DNA of 64,000 nucleotides from Macropodus opercularis (lineage: Eukaryota > Chordata > Actinopteri > Anabantiformes > Osphronemidae): the NCBI GenBank assembly GCA_030770545.1, contig CM061096.1, positions 17,173,001-17,237,000 of the forward strand, given 5' to 3'. Under the pieces are notes generated by a model, which was given only the letters and a program-made list of their open reading frames with translations, had not been told where the DNA came from and ran no database searches. How positions within the stretch are numbered: the stretch's first letter is position 1; each line of letters opens with the position of its first letter. Below, one piece after another: positions 48,008 through 62,200 of this stretch. A program made the translations under genes and the position numbers.

Positions 48008-51000
48008 ATGTCGGGCAGTAAGGCACTGGGAGGCGGGGCGAGGCGCAGGCGGACGCGGTGCCGGCGCTGCCAGGCCTGCATGAGGACTGAGTGCGGAGAG
48101 TGTCACTTCTGTAAGGACATGAAGAAGTTCGGAGGGCCCGGCCGGATGAAGCAGTCCTGCCTGCTCAGACAGTGCACAGCGGTGAGTCCCACGCCACACA
48201 GACAGTATGACTAGTGACTGACGGGCTCTTTACACCGATGCATAGTAAGAGGAGGCACAGACAGGACGACAGGAGGAATGTCAGTTCTCAGGGCATCTGA
48301 AATGAAAGGCAGTGAAAATATTGGGCTTTCATCCAGACACTTCTCTTCATTACTTTCTTCATCCGCAGACCGTTGTCCTGCATGTGAGCTTCCAGAAAGC
48401 TGAATAGAAACTGGGTTATGTGGTAGAGAAGTGTTCCCCAACCAGGTGTAGACATGAGGATTTAGTTCTGTGAAGACATCACAACTGGACTAAATGTTCT
48501 TGTTGTCTAACTAATCAAAGATGTGAGCGACGCCTCAGCCTTGCATAAGCAGATATCCTTTCTTTTAACATGCGGACCTCATCCCCCAATAGACCCATTC
48601 AGAGGTCACACTGGGGTCATTCAGTCATAATGAACCCTAAAACCAATTCTTTACTGTCACACAAGCACCTGAAGCTGTGAGAACCAGACTTTATGTCCTC
48701 ACGAATCTGGCGTCATGCTGCGATTTGTCCACATGCACTCGGATCATCTTGAAACACTCAAGGTGTGAATTTTATGTTTTGTGTGTTGATTCCTCAAATA
48801 GCATCAGCACAGAGCTGGAGCCCAGCAGGCAATGGTGCTGGGTAACCATGGCAACCAGAGATGGTTGCTGGAGCTGTGAGTTGGCTTTGATCCATTGCCA
48901 TGGTTTCAGAGATGCTTTAAGACACTGAGCCAGGCGATCTGCTGCGCTTCATATTATTTCTGTTTTTGATTTATTTATTTATTTGTGCTTTTAGGTGGAG
49001 GAGGAGGAGGATGTGTTGAAGAAACAGGAGGTAGGGAAGCAGGCGAGAAATGATTGGAGAAAAGGGAGTGAGTGAGGGATGGATGGATGCGTGCAAGAGA
49101 AGGGTTTGACAAGGGGAGGTTAACGTTCCACTCATTACACCAGAAGGAGGAGGGGTGAAGACGAGGCGCCCTCTGTTGGTTTATTAGCATATTGGTGTTG
49201 TTTGGCAGCATTTAATGAATCGTGAATTCCATTGTACCCCTCTGGGAAAGACACAAGAACATGTAAGAAGCAAATTAGTGCCATTCTGCCGTAGAGGATG
49301 CATCAATAATGACACTTGGCTTTTTCTTCTTGCCTGGCGCTGATCTGATCCATGTCTTTAAAACTGGCTTAAACTGAGCCTCTGCTCAGACGCTACCTGC
49401 TCCTTTTTTGTTTGTGCAGCTGCAGGAGGCCGTGTGCTCCTCTGCATGGGGCTTCCTTGATCATGTTAGTTGTTGCATTTTGCAACAGTCATTTAGTGTT
49501 GTTGGACAATTATGTGGGAGAATTCCAAACTTGTTGCTGTCCAGCTGAGTCTTTCTCTCTCTTTAGGCTTCTGTTGTGATTTGGGTGCATGTGCATGGGC
49601 TGCTTACTCATAGTGTAGGTTTTGTGGCACAGACATAGAAGTTATCCATTACTGCATCTATCTACCGGTGCGTCCCTTTGGGTTTCCAGAGTTTAGAGAC
49701 GGTGGCTGGTCCACGCTACACAAACCCCTTTTAGTGGTTCCAGTTAAAAACAGAGGAGTTACACGCTGGACTAATGTGAGCCTGAGGCTGCTGGGCAGAC
49801 ACTGTTGGGCCCCTGTCGATTCCAACAGTAACTATGCTGGATTTGCTGTGTGTGTCTCCCCTAAACAGCTGGTTGATGCACCTGTCTCTCTATGTGTCTC
49901 TCTCTCAGCCCGTGTTACCTCACACGGCCGTGTGTTTTGCGTGTGGGGAGGCGGGGAAGGAGGACACGGTGGACTCTGAGGAGGAGAAGTTCAACCTCTG
50001 TCTGATGGAGTGCACCATCTGTAATGAAATCATCCACCCCAGCTGTCTGAAGGTCAGTGAGCACGCTCTGGACCTGGACAGGTATTCATGTTCTGCTAGA
50101 AAACCAGGTTTGAACTTCAGTGAAACACAAAGGACTAAATCTTTCATTTTAAAAGTGCAAACTACTATTTATCTCCTCTGCTAATTATTCTTGAAGATTT
50201 AGATATTTCAGATAAATATAATTTAAAAAATGTAACTTTGATCCTTTAATTATGTTTGTTGGTCTTGTTGGAGCAGCTTTGAAATCAATTCAATATCTTA
50301 ACCCTAATCCTGAGTCTGTTTTCATCTCCGTAGATGGGAAAAGCTGAAGGAATCATCAATGACGAGATCCCGAACTGCTGGGAGTGTCCGAAGTGCCACA
50401 AGGAGGGCAAGACCAGTAAGGTGAGCGTTAAAACAAAAGAACTGAGGGATTTCTTCCAGTCTCGCTCAGCAAGTCATATAGTTATACCATTATTTATACA
50501 GTGCAGAGCATAACGTCATTGGTTATATTCGCCCTACAATTATATGACAACTACAACAATAGACACAGTTGTTTGACATAACACTTCAGTCTTGTTGATG
50601 TTCAGCTGGTGGTTGAAGCTAAATGTACTGAACCCGGTTCCAGGACCAGGCCGACGGATCAGGGAAACGCAGGCTGGACAATGGAGCAGTGGGCCGCTGG
50701 AAGCTCACAGATGACCCTCCCCCTAAGAAGAAAGCGCCTCTGCCCCTGGAGGATGGGGGAAGGACAGAGGGGGGACACAAGAGGAAGAAGGAGAAGGACC
50801 TGCCTCAGGACAGTGGGGCCAAAAAGAAGGTGACATTGCTTTCCATCCACACCATAAATGAACCGGTGTCACTGCCCAGCAGCTCAGAAACTCGCCTGAG
50901 CGCTGATTCAGACCAAACAGTAGCCGCACTTCAGAGTAAAAGTCATCTAGTGTCTGGGAATGAAAGCTTTTATTTTGAAGGAAAGATTTAGGGGAACCTG

Positions 51001-54000
51001 AGAGTTTGTTCATGTGAATATGAATTTGTGAATCATTAACGACAATATTAAAGAACATGCATCTCAGCTTTTCTTGTTTGCCATCAAAATACGCTGGTTG
51101 AGTGAGAATCAGTTCTTTTTTATTTTAATTTGGGGATGTTTTTCACTTTATAAAATATTAAATAAATATTTACACAAACAGGTCTGTTCTCCAGTTAAAG
51201 GAGGCGCTCCCCAAATATGTACATACCAAAAGCACTGAAAGACATTTTCAAAGATAAGCCACGATGAGAAACCTGGAGCCTACAGACGGGACAACCTCGT
51301 GTGAGCCGTCGCTGCTAAGTGTTCCTAATTAACTGAAACAACTGTCTCTTCTGTTTCCCTCCAGATGAAAGGTGCCCATGAAAAACGCCTCAAGAAGGTA
51401 CGAAAGCTTCATTAAGCATTTTCTCAACAAACACCAAAAATGGTTTTGTGTAAAGGTTGTCCTCCTCTAAGATTGATGACGCCCACAGACTGAGCTCAGC
51501 TTCCGCTTCTTTGAAAGTTTCCTTAATTGATCCCACGGCCCAGCGCAGCATGGCCACAGGTGCTGATGGCACTTGGACATCGGCCGGAGGATACAAAGAC
51601 TAGATTTAGTCACGCTGCAATGGTAGTAGCAGCAGCTGTTTTCTGCTGCCACAGTAAACGTGACAGAAATGTTGTTTACTCCTTCTCAGAAACCCAAACA
51701 AGAGGCGGTGGAGTTGAATGGTCCCCTCTCATCAGGCGGAGGTGCAGGAGGACCACAGGGCTCCTCCTCTTCTTCTCAGCCTGTAGGAGTTGGGGGAGTC
51801 ACAGGTGGGACATCGAGTGCAGACCAGCGCTCCCATCACAGGGAGAAACTGGAGCGTTTTAAGAGGATGTGTCTGCTAGAGCGTCGGCCAGAGTCCTCGT
51901 CCTCCTCCTCCTCCAGCTCTGAATCTGACTCTGAGTCTGATTCCGATGACTCCTTGAGGGGGGAGCAGGGGTTAGGAGGTTCCTCACCCTCATCCTCCTC
52001 TCCTGCCCCGCCTCCTACGGTTGTTTATGGCAACAACAGCAGCGGCGGGCGGGCAGAGAGAGAGAGGAGTCGCAGCGAGCGGGAGAGGGAGAGGGAGCGA
52101 CGTCTAGCGGAGCTGGGCTTCAGTGCCAGTGAGGAGTCTGAAGGAGAGGGAGGTAGGGCAGAGGATGAGGAGCAGGAGGAGGAGCAAGGAGGGGCTGACA
52201 AGCCTCGCCGGAGAGGGGGAGGAGAGGGAGGATTACCTCAACGGGGGCGCAAAGGACTGCTAGGTGGAGAGGATGAGGACACCCCCACCTCAGAGAGGAC
52301 CAGGAAAAACTCTGCATCCCTCCCTCCACCGTCCCCCCTGTCCTCCAATCAGATGACCTCACCGCACGACGGCTTCACGGGGAAGCAGCGCAGCAACGGG
52401 CAGGATACACGCAATGGACGGACACGAGGGGGGGCGGGAGGCGAGAAGGAGAATGCCAGTGGTGTTCTGACCAATCACAAACACAGTGGGGGAGCAGGGG
52501 GCGCGACCAAAAGCAGCGGGAGCCGTGGCAACAAGATCCGTAGCAACACCAAGAACCAGACCTCCAGGAACACCTCCTCGTCCAACTCCTCTTTCCCCAC
52601 CTCTAACGGGGGAGGTGGCGGAGGTCCGGGGGGAGCTGGACTGATGATGTCAACAATGGCGGCATCTCCGTGCTCGCAGCCGTCCCGTCTCGCTCCCCGC
52701 TCTCAGATGATGAAACGCAGCCCGCCGGCCGTGCCCTCGCCACCACGACCTGTTCAGATGGAGCGGCATCTGGTGCGCCCCCCACCTGCTTGTCCTGAGC
52801 CCAGCTGCCTGCCTCTGGACTGTGGATCTTCCCACATCATGACCCGGGATGTGTGGCTCAGAGTCTTCACATACCTGAGCCACCGTGAGCTGTGTCTCTG
52901 CATGAGGGTCTGCCGCACCTGGAGCCGCTGGTGAGTTGAACATCACTGTCGTTTACACATTCATTCATTGTCCAGCACCGTTACTCGCGATTTCCTGAAG
53001 AGGAAACGTACCTTGGGCAGCGGGTGGGTGAGCAAGTGCTGACTGCTCTGTTGTCTACTCTTGTAGTTCTGGGATCTTGTGTGGCCTGTTGCTCATTTTA
53101 GACTATGCGTAGCGGTGGTCGGCCTAACTGTCTGTGTGTTCACCTTCAGGTGCTGTGATAAGAGGTTGTGGACTCAGATCGACCTCAGCCGGCAGCGCTC
53201 CATCACACCTCCGATGCTGAGTGGCATCATCCGCCGGCAGCCGGTTTCCCTCAACCTGGGTTATACCAACATCTCCAAGAAGCAGTTAATGTGGCTCATC
53301 AACCGCTTACCAGGTGAGAACCCACCTCCGCCGTTACCTTTAGGCTTTTAACTGTGGGCTTCCTCAACACGTTGTTGCTGCTGTTGAAATGATTATCTTA
53401 ATTATTTATTAATAAATAATTATAATAGTAGAACCTCAATAATAATAATAATTACTAAATCTATTGTATTTAGTTTCCACGTAATTCAGATCATTTAATT
53501 AATCCTTTGTCCAGTTTAGTTTCCCTTTTTACTGAGTGACAAACTCTGTGTCCTGTGACGTGAACTGCTTAAAGGTCGCATGGTGCTGAAATATTGACCA
53601 ATATAAAAGAGAAAGTTAGGAATGCACTGCGAGAACCCGATATCCCGATGGACCCCATCTCATTTCTGCCATGTAAACAACATATGAAGGTGAAGGTTTT
53701 GGGTTTCTGCACCAGTCTCTACTAGAGCTGCAACGATGAGGAGACGTATTGTGAAATAGGACGAGCACACGATTAAGGGTCAGAGGGATACGGGAGTGGG
53801 GACCAGTAATGTTCTTTGCCCTGAGCTGGTGCAGATAATGTAAGACTAGATCTAGCGCCGGTCCCCTGAAACCTCCAGCGTTACCTGCCCAGCAACCACC
53901 GCTCCATGCGTTACGCTGATGTGTCATGAGGAGGAATCCCATTAAGCGGCTGAATTAACCCTATCCTCACATCTCAGGACTAAAAAGCCACCCGGACATT

Positions 54001-54993
54001 TAACGAAGTTGGTGTGTAGCTTTGGCTCAGGTGTCCTTCATCCTGTTCAGGTCTGCTGGAGTTGAATGTGTCTGGTTGTCCGTGGCCAGCGGTCTCAGCT
54101 CTGTGTCAGGCCGTCTGTCCCTGTTTGAAGCTGCTGGATCTCAGCAGGGTGGAGGACCTCAAAGACTCGCACCTGAGGGAGCTGCTGGCCCCCCCGCCAG
54201 ACACCAGGACAGGTGAGAAAGCAGAAAGGCTGGTCCTGTAAGGCTTCAGTTAAGGTTTCAAAGTAAAAAGTCTAAATTAGAGGACATTCTGCGCACAACT
54301 GTTGTTGAACTGATCTCTAATTAAACGCACTTGAAATGTGAGATTTTAGGTAATAAAGGTTTTGTGAAGTTGATGCGTTACATGAGTTCCTGGTGTGTGT
54401 CTGACCAATCAGCTCACGGCGAAACCAAAGTGGGGCGTTTCCAGAACATAACCGAGCTGCGGTTGGCGGGGCTGGACCTGACGGACGGGTCGTCTCGTCT
54501 GCTGGTGCGTTACGTTCCTCACCTGAACGTGTTGGACCTGAGTCACTGCGGGAACATCACAGACCAGGCAGTGCACACCCTGACCTCCCCCGTCTCCCCA
54601 CTGAGAGACACCCTCACCCACATCAACCTGGCAGGTAAACGTTTAGTGATGCTTCAGAGTCTGTAGCACTAAAGGTGCAGATGAAAGGAGTAGGACTAAG
54701 TTCAAAGGTCACGTTGGACCTCTGCTGTGTTTGTTTCAGGCTGCGGTAAAGTGACGGAGCAGTGTGTGTCTTTGCTGCGTCGCTGCTCCTCCCTGCAGAC
54801 GGTCGACCTGCGCTCATGTTCTCTCCTTTCCTCTGAGACCGGACAGCTGCTCACCTTCCCTTGCCACGCCTCCTCCTCCACTTGCATATCCCCTCCATCC
54901 GCCGCCGCCACCTCCACGGTTGCTGCTTCATCCTCCTCCTCCTCCTCCTCCTCACGTCCTTCTGAAGACAGAACGCTGCTAAAGAACAGCTAA
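48008..54993 (+). CDS. fbxl19: F-box/LRR protein 19 (CXXC, PHD, F-box, LRR)
   Basis: Ten coding exons: 48008-48181, 49909-50052, 50334-50420, 50644-50829, 51365-51397, 51690-52930, 53150-53313, 54051-54212, 54413-54634, 54740-54993. Total 2667 nt, 888 aa; human is about 694. CXXC zinc finger at residues 12-57 (RTRCRRCQACMRTECGECHF, FGGPGRMKQSC), PHD at about 67-135 (CFACGEAGKEDTV, LMECTICNEIIHPSCLK, NCWECPKC), F-box at about 590-625 (TRDVWLRVFTYLSHRELCLC, RVCRTWSRW), then leucine-rich repeats, ending EDRTLLKNS. FBXL19 binds unmethylated CpG islands through CXXC and recruits partners there, and also acts as an SCF substrate adaptor through the F-box. The 1241-base exon encodes a long disordered Ser-, Glu- and Gly-rich linker, which accounts for the extra length. 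Confidence 0.96.
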
Positions 54994-57960
54994 AGTCTGG
55001 CTACACGTGTGACACTTGGTCCAAACTGCCTGCAAGTCTCACCTCTCAACACGTTACACTACAGACAGGTGAGGAGGAGGAGGAGCTCTGCAACATTTCC
55101 CAATGTTGGAAAAAATAGTTGGAACGTACAAAAGAGGAAGTTGAGCAGAGACACAGGTTGGAAAATGTTGGTAATAGTTAACAAAAATAGAAACCCTGAG
55201 CATGTACATATTTGTTCTCTGTACAATTTTGGGTGTGTGTATATATCTGTAGTTTAATGTAAATGGTCCTTCCCTTAAACACGCTTCTTACTTTCTATAA
55301 TTTCCTCCGTCCTTCCCTCCGACCACTCATCACTCTCGGCATCATGTGCTCGCCTGTAGCTGCAAAAACGTCACTGCCGGTGGCCTCCTCCCTGACGCCC
55401 CACAGGAAGGCAGAGAATGTTTCAACTCCAGAGTTTGTAGCAAACAAAGCTGGCGTCCTCTCACGTGTCAGATAAGATCTACAAACGTGTTCTCTGCCGC
55501 ATTCCTCCACACCGTTCTTCTCACCTTCATGCTGTGTCCACCTCGGTCCAGTACCCCAGCATGTACATGAAGCAAGGCCGGCGGGTTCTGCCTAAGCTAG
55601 GCTACGTGTACCTGTCTGTTCTACAGCCGAAACCGAAACCACCTTCCAGACGAACACGTGAGACTGTTCCTTTATTCACAGCAGGTTAGTCGCATCACAC
55701 CTGGGCGGAGCCACAGGTAGAGTTTGACCAGGTGTACTTCAGGTTCCAGGTTTTTTCCTCCGTGTTCCTCTGACAGCGCTGTATGAAACCGAACTTCAAC
55801 GTCTTCAACATTCGCCTCAGTCGATCGTCCTTTTCCATCGTCCGTGTGCCTGTGTTCTTCACAGAGAAGTGACGGATCATATTTTTCTCAGGAGTATTTT
55901 TCTTCTTTAATGAGCCAGGTTTTAATTTATTGTTGTGCCACAGCATTACGTGCATCCAGTCCAGAGACATTACCGAACAACACAGGACTCCATCTCACAG
56001 CGTTTGACTTTCATTAGATTTGTTTCTTTTGTTAATTATGAGCTTTTCTCCATTTGCAGCATTGTTTCCTTCTGGAGCCTGTTTCTGCCATGACAACGAA
56101 ACACAGATGGAAAGTTAAACAATATTATGGGAAACCAGGTCAAAATGAGGATTTTTAAAAGGAATTTTAAATCTTCTGTCTAATCTTGAGTCGTGATAAG
56201 TCAGATTTTCTTTAAATCCTGACTCTTGACTTTAATCTGATTTGACACAGTTAAGTTTGACGTATTAACTGCATCTTGGTATTATTATTGAATCATTATC
56301 AGGTAAAACTAAATATAGAAACTAAGATTTTTTTAGACAATTTTACAACATTTTAATTTAGAAATAACTTTCTTTTCACGTCAACACAACAAGATCTGTT
56401 ATGGTCTTTGTTTCGTTGTTGACATGGTCTTATTATCCGGATGCTTAGTTCGGATCTCTATTCACTTGACTTCCTGTCTTATGTCATAGATCCATCTCCA
56501 GGGATCACCTCAACTTGTACTTTCATTTCAAATCTAAATCATGGACAAGTGGTTCGGATACTGGACGGACACATAGGTCTGACTTATAAACTATCACTTT
56601 GACTTGGTTTCTTGCAGATTTTATACAATCTTGACTTTATGTTATATTAATTATATTTCTGAATTACAAAGTTGAAACAGCGCAGTTTGAAAGTTTAGCT
56701 TTTTGACATGCTGTGCCATTATTTAGGTTGCGACTCATTTTAATTTGTGGCTTTTCATCTGTTGCGGTCCTTCCTGGCTGGACTGGGCTCCCGTAGGCTT
56801 CATTTATGGAAATCCACCAACCACATTCAGACTTTGCCTGTGAGGGGTCACATAAAGGTTGAGACTGTGTCCAGAATGAGTCCATATGGTTGAAACAAAT
56901 GGATGTTTCGTAAATGACGCTGTGATGTTTGTTTCTCTTGGTTTGAACTTGGCTGCCATCAAAGGCAGCAGCACTGAGGGTAGGGGGATCCAAACGTGTC
57001 CTTCAATCTTATTTAGTATTTTTTAATGTCTAAGTTGAATCAAACAACCAAACGCATCACAGACTTGAGATGTTAGTGATGGGAAACCTATTTGTCAGAT
57101 GGGTCAGTTAATGTTGCATTACCTCCTCTGAACTGTGAGCGGGGACTGAAACACGGGAGCCTCCAAAGCAGCTGAGCTGACATGTTGGTTGGAGTCGTTT
57201 TGCTTCCCTTTCAGCCTCAGGATGTGCAGACTAGTCCGCCAACGGCCCGTTGCCTCCTGGTCCGTGTTGGCTGTGCAGTTGAGGTAATGCATCAGTGCAC
57301 CGTTCGGTGTTCTGGAGCCGGGTCGCCCATTAACTCAAAAGTATTAGTAAGTAATGTTTAAGTTGCTATGGCAACTTACTGTGCCATAAAATCACCAGAA
57401 CAATGTTTTACTGTGTTCAAATCTGAATGGGTCAGGTTTTCTGTGTAAATGTTCTTTTTTTACTTGTGTGATTGGGATCGTCCTGCTAGCAGCGCTTCGA
57501 ACTAAACCCACGAACATGAGGAGATCCTGAACCCGACTGGACAGTAATCCTGACTCTAGAAAGCTCTTATCCAATCAGACACCCTGACATATCTCTGTAT
57601 ACTCTTAGTAAAATTGAAGTTTGGTTTTATATGCACTGGATCATCACAGTCGTCTTCATCATCTTCACCTCTTGCCAAACGTAGGCTTTGTTGTGAAATG
57701 GGGCATTTGTTAGGGTTTTCTTTTGTTTCTTTCACATTTTGTGCAGGACGCTTCTGTTGTGTTGACGGGGAATAATGAGGGAGATGTTGGAACAAATACT
57801 GAAAACAGACAAAAATACCAACTCAAGGCAGCTACGTATGAGTGACTACTGTAAAATGACTAACTAATAAATAAGCAATGGGTTTGTTTTTATGCCCTGT
57901 GTGTCTGTGTCATATTTACTTAAAGCATGTTCAACGGTACACACCTCCTGAAAGAAAAAG
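54994..57960. other. Spacer downstream of fbxl19
   Basis: The first part is probably the fbxl19 3' UTR. The rest is AT-rich. Short frames on both strands lack recognisable domains. No RNA gene or clear repeat family was seen before 57961. Confidence 0.35.
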
Positions 57961-58248
57961 TTGCCTCACAGCGAGAAGGTCTCGGGTTCGATTCCCGGAG
58001 GCGATCGGGGGCCTTTCTGTGTGGAGTTTGCATGTTCTCCCCGTGTCTGCGTGGGTTTCTCCGGTTTCCTCCCACAGTCCAAAGGTCAGTTGTGAAAGAT
58101 GCGTAAATTGCCCGTAGGTGTGAGTGTGTGCATGACTGGGACTTGTCATATATGTGGCCCTGCGATGGACTGGCGATCTGTCCAGGGTGGACCCTGCCTC
58201 TCGCCCAAAGCCAGCTGGGACAGGCTCCAGCACGCCCGCGACCCCCTG
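57961..58248 (+). mobile_element. SINE-like dispersed repeat with tRNA-type B box
   Basis: GGTTCGATTCC at 57985-57995 is a perfect RNA polymerase III B box. The following segments, GTGTGGAGTTTGCATGTTCTCC, TTTCCTCCCACAGTCCAAA and CCCTGCGATGGACTGGCGA to GCCAGCTGGGACAGGCTCC, are a repeat found very widely in fish genomes. An upstream A box was not identified. It is a repeat, not a functional tRNA gene. Confidence 0.7.
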
Positions 58249-58430
58249 ATATTAATCAAGCCTCCAAGGTGTCACACTGGGCAACACAACTCACACTGAC
58301 ACCACAGTAGCCAGCAAGCGGGTCCATACATGTATCTGTATGAGAGAGATTATATCCAGTGAAACTGAACTTAACCAAAGTTTGGAGAAGCTTCTTCCTG
58401 TGAGGCGTTTATGGTCTGTTTTTTAGGGAA

Positions 58431-58457
58431 TATATATATATATATATATATATATAT
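58431..58457. repeat. (TA)n microsatellite
   Basis: Thirteen to fourteen uninterrupted TA dinucleotides, likely polymorphic. Confidence 0.95.
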
Positions 58458-58879
58458 GCTGTCATCAAATGGGGCCAATGATTCACTCAGGGACCTCTGT
58501 TGTGTTAATTCTTGTATCCTTCAACTCAAGGGTCTTAAGAGATCGATAATGGTCTTTATAAGTAAACGTATCAAACTCAATCAGTTTTTTGAGATAGCAA
58601 AAAGTTTTGTCTGCTGTATTTGAGGGATTTTATATATAGAAAGTTATTTCTGAATGCATAGTATTGTTATTTCTGAACATTCTTCCAGACATTTACGGCA
58701 GTTCTTAGAGGAAAACTAATGGAAAGCGTTTCTGGTTTAACTTTAGTCGCTGAGTTTCTACGCAGTGTCCATGGAAACATACCTTGACTTGAGTTCTAGC
58801 TCCACGTTATTACGTCACAGGAAATATCAGGCTCGTTTTCAGGTGTAACTCAAATGAAACATCCGGAAACCAGACCAAC

Positions 58880-59236
58880 AACACAGGTGGCTAATAAAGG
58901 TCTAGAACACCACCGCCTCTGAACGCAACACGCCGCGTCACGCTGCGTAATATCCCTCCGCGGGAGAGAAGCGCGCGGCCCTTTTCCTCCCGACAGGATG
59001 CGAACGGGCGGCGGTGAAGCAGCGAGACGTTACTGTGCATCACGGCCGTTGTCGTTTCCCGCACCATCCAAGTGAAAATCGCCGAGCGAGCACCGGGGAA
59101 CCTCCGCCTTCTTCTCCACCGTCAGAACTCGCCCAGTGGCTGGCATCGCGTGAGCTCCGTGGAAGAAATAATCCGCTGTGAGCGCTGCGCGGCAACCCGA
59201 AGTGTCCGAGTGCAGAGCGAGAGAGTCGGGGACGGA
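58880..59236 (+). promoter_or_regulatory. kpnb1: CpG-rich promoter and 5' UTR of kpnb1
   Basis: Base composition switches abruptly from AT-rich to CpG-rich at about 58910 (CACGCCGCGTCACGCTGCG, CCGCGGGAGAGAAGCGCGCGG) and stays so through the start codon at 59237 and into intron 1. This fits a housekeeping-type CpG-island promoter. No TATA box is evident. Exact start site unknown. Confidence 0.55.
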
Positions 59237-62200
59237 ATGGAGCTCATCACTATCCTCGAAAAAACGGTCTCTCCGGGTGAGTAGCAGCCCCGCACCCCCA
59301 CGCAAGACATGGCCGGGCCCCGGGGCGGTGGCTTGGGTGGTGACTGCTGCGTTGGCACGCCGTCCGGCAGCTTCGGTGAACCGGTGAAAGTTTGAGGGAG
59401 GGAAACGGCTCGTTAGCGAAGTGCTAATGCTAACGGGCGGCCTCCATCACCTTTGACACCGCTGCTGTCTTTGCGTTCGGCCAGACGTTGAATGTCGGGT
59501 ACACGACCCGATGCTTCGCGTAGCTGAAGCTTAGAAACGTCCCTGCAACACAACCGCGCTGATGTATCTTCCCGCGGCTGATCTGACCACTGTGTGCAGC
59601 CGGGTAGCAGCGGCGACCCTGCCCATGCTGTAGATGCTAAGCTAACCTGCTAGCTGTTAACTTCCATCATTCAAACTATCGGCCGCTTCCTCGCACGACT
59701 CCCCCGGCTCACAACACTTCGGACGCCTATGAGCAGAGGACGGTCGCTCCACCTACCACCGAACACCTCAACCAGCGTTAATCTCACTATATTTGTATGC
59801 GTTGACCGTTTAAACGTAAACCTGATTCACTCACTACTGCCGCTGGCTAATAGTAGCATGCTAGTCGAGAACATCCTATTCACGGTGGCTAACACGCATG
59901 TAGGAACCGCAGCGTGTTTGTGCAGCTCGGCCGGGTGTTACGGTGGAAAAATCACGTCTGTCAGTAGTAGAAATGGCCTTAATTAAAGCCGTGACCTGCG
60001 TTCATTGGTGAACCGCGAAATACGTCAGGCCACCGAGTTTTAGACTCTTATAAGGGTTTCACACCGAAGGCGTGTTAGCCTGTATGCTAACTGTGTCTGT
60101 CAGCTAATTAGCTAACATACTGAATCACTCTCTCCGCAGATCGGAATGAGCTGGAGGCGGCACAGAAGTTTCTGGAGCAGGCGGCGATAGAGAACCTGGT
60201 TAGTATACTGGTTTCAAATGGTGGAGGAGAAGCTCCTGGAGCTGCTTCAGCGTGGATTCAGGACAGCTGTAGCCCGCCCGGCAGCTGCTGCTGCTTCCTC
60301 CCCGCTCCCCCCTATAGCACAGTCACCCTGCTGCACCCATAAGATGTGTCCAGGGCTGGGGCACAGTTTACAGGCAGAACATCGCTAGTAACGATGGCTG
60401 TGTCAAGAAAGCTTGGATGGAAAAAACGGTGACATGCCTTTAACGAATAAAGCCAAAATGGTGCATTCATAAAGTCTTGGAAATCGATTAGAATGCAACT
60501 GCTCAAAGTAAACTTGAAGGACCAATGGTGCTTCCACAACTTTGATGTGTTACATCTCAACTGTCCACTGGAAATAATCTCCATTCAGCCTGAGCAGCTA
60601 GTGAGACTCTGATTTGCTCTAACGTTTCCTGAAGGTGGTCGACAGCGTCAATGACATTTGTTCTTGTCAGGTGCTTTCTTTGCTAAACTCGTGCAGTCAG
60701 ACTGAAGACAATGTGGAGAAGGGGGTCGTTTTAATCACTGAGCTGAATCGTTATATATTAAAGCCTGACAGTGAACCCTAGGGATCTGTTGGTGAGCGTG
60801 AATGCTGACCTAAAGAACCTAGAACAGTGGTGGTTGTCAAATCTGTGTTTACAGGTAAACCGTTTCCTTTATTTTACATAATTTTCACACACCAGTGGAA
60901 GACATAGTTGATTCAGCAGAGTAATAGAACGCTTGTGTTGATTTTCATTTGATATATTTTAGCAGGACTCATCTTAAGGAAAACTTCAGGCTCATTTATA
61001 TGATCACCTTCAATTGGTTTCTCAATATAGGGAGATAAACTTTGACATAACCTTAAGAGTGGCCAGACTTTCATTAGGTGTTGGCTTCTACACTATAAAG
61101 TTCTTTGGTGATTATAGATGCGTATATAGAGAGTTGAGCTGTTCCGGAGGATGGAGCTTCAGAGGACACTGATCATCCAACATGGAGGAAAGTCACGAAG
61201 GAAATGCTGTCCTTACTTCTGCTGACACTGTTATGTTAGCGGGACATGTAGTCCAATTCAAAGAATTAGTCCATGGTTTCCATCTCTGAAGACATTGAGT
61301 CTCTTCAATTCTTTTGACTTTTATTTGCAGTCTAATGACAAAGCCAGTCTTTGAAGTTGCAAAAGACTTGAATTATGAATTTTAATTCAAAATTAAAGCT
61401 GGGCTAAATCAAGAAGTCAGCATCTGATTTAATGATGTCATAGTTGCCTACAATGAAATCTACATAAACTGCTGAGAATGTGTCAACAGACCATTTTAAA
61501 GCCTGATGTTTACTCCTATCTTCCAGCCCACTTTCCTGGTCGAGCTGTCTAAAGTGCTGGCAAACCCAGGAAACACCCAAGTAGCTCGAGTGGCTGCAGG
61601 TCTGCAGGTGAAGAACTCTCTGACCTCCAAAGACCCAGATGTCAAGACACAGTACCAGCAGAGATGGCTGGCCATCGACGCCAACGCTCGCCGCGAGATC
61701 AAGAACTACGTAAGGAGTCAGAACATCCGCCCTGCTCTGCTTTTCTCAGTGTCAGTGTCTGACATGCTCTGTTTCTCAGGTTTTGCAGACTCTGGGAACA
61801 GAGACGTACCGACCCAGTTCTGCCTCCCAGTGCGTCGCAGGGATCGCATGTGCAGAAATTCCCGTCAACCAATGGCCCGAGCTGATCCCACAGCTGGTGG
61901 CTAATGTCACCGACCCCTCCAGCACTGAACACATGAAGGAGTCCACACTGGAGGCTATTGGATACATCTGTCAGGATATTGTGAGTGAACGCGCACACAG
62001 CATGTCTAGAGAATCCACAAGCAACTTAAGTTGAAAGGGAAACGGATTTTTGTGATATTAATCATCTAAAAGTTTTTAAACTTTATTTTATTCTGTCCTG
62101 TTGACACATTTCCTTTTTTTTTTTCTAAACCCTGCTCTCTTCATGTACTGTGACTTGTGTAGAGATGGCAAAATGCCAAATGATATTTGTATGCACGTTG

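Noticed and set aside
57961..58040. tRNA-like sequence with B box
   Set aside because: Followed by the body of a widespread fish repeat; no cloverleaf or anticodon stem could be drawn, so it is a SINE-like element.
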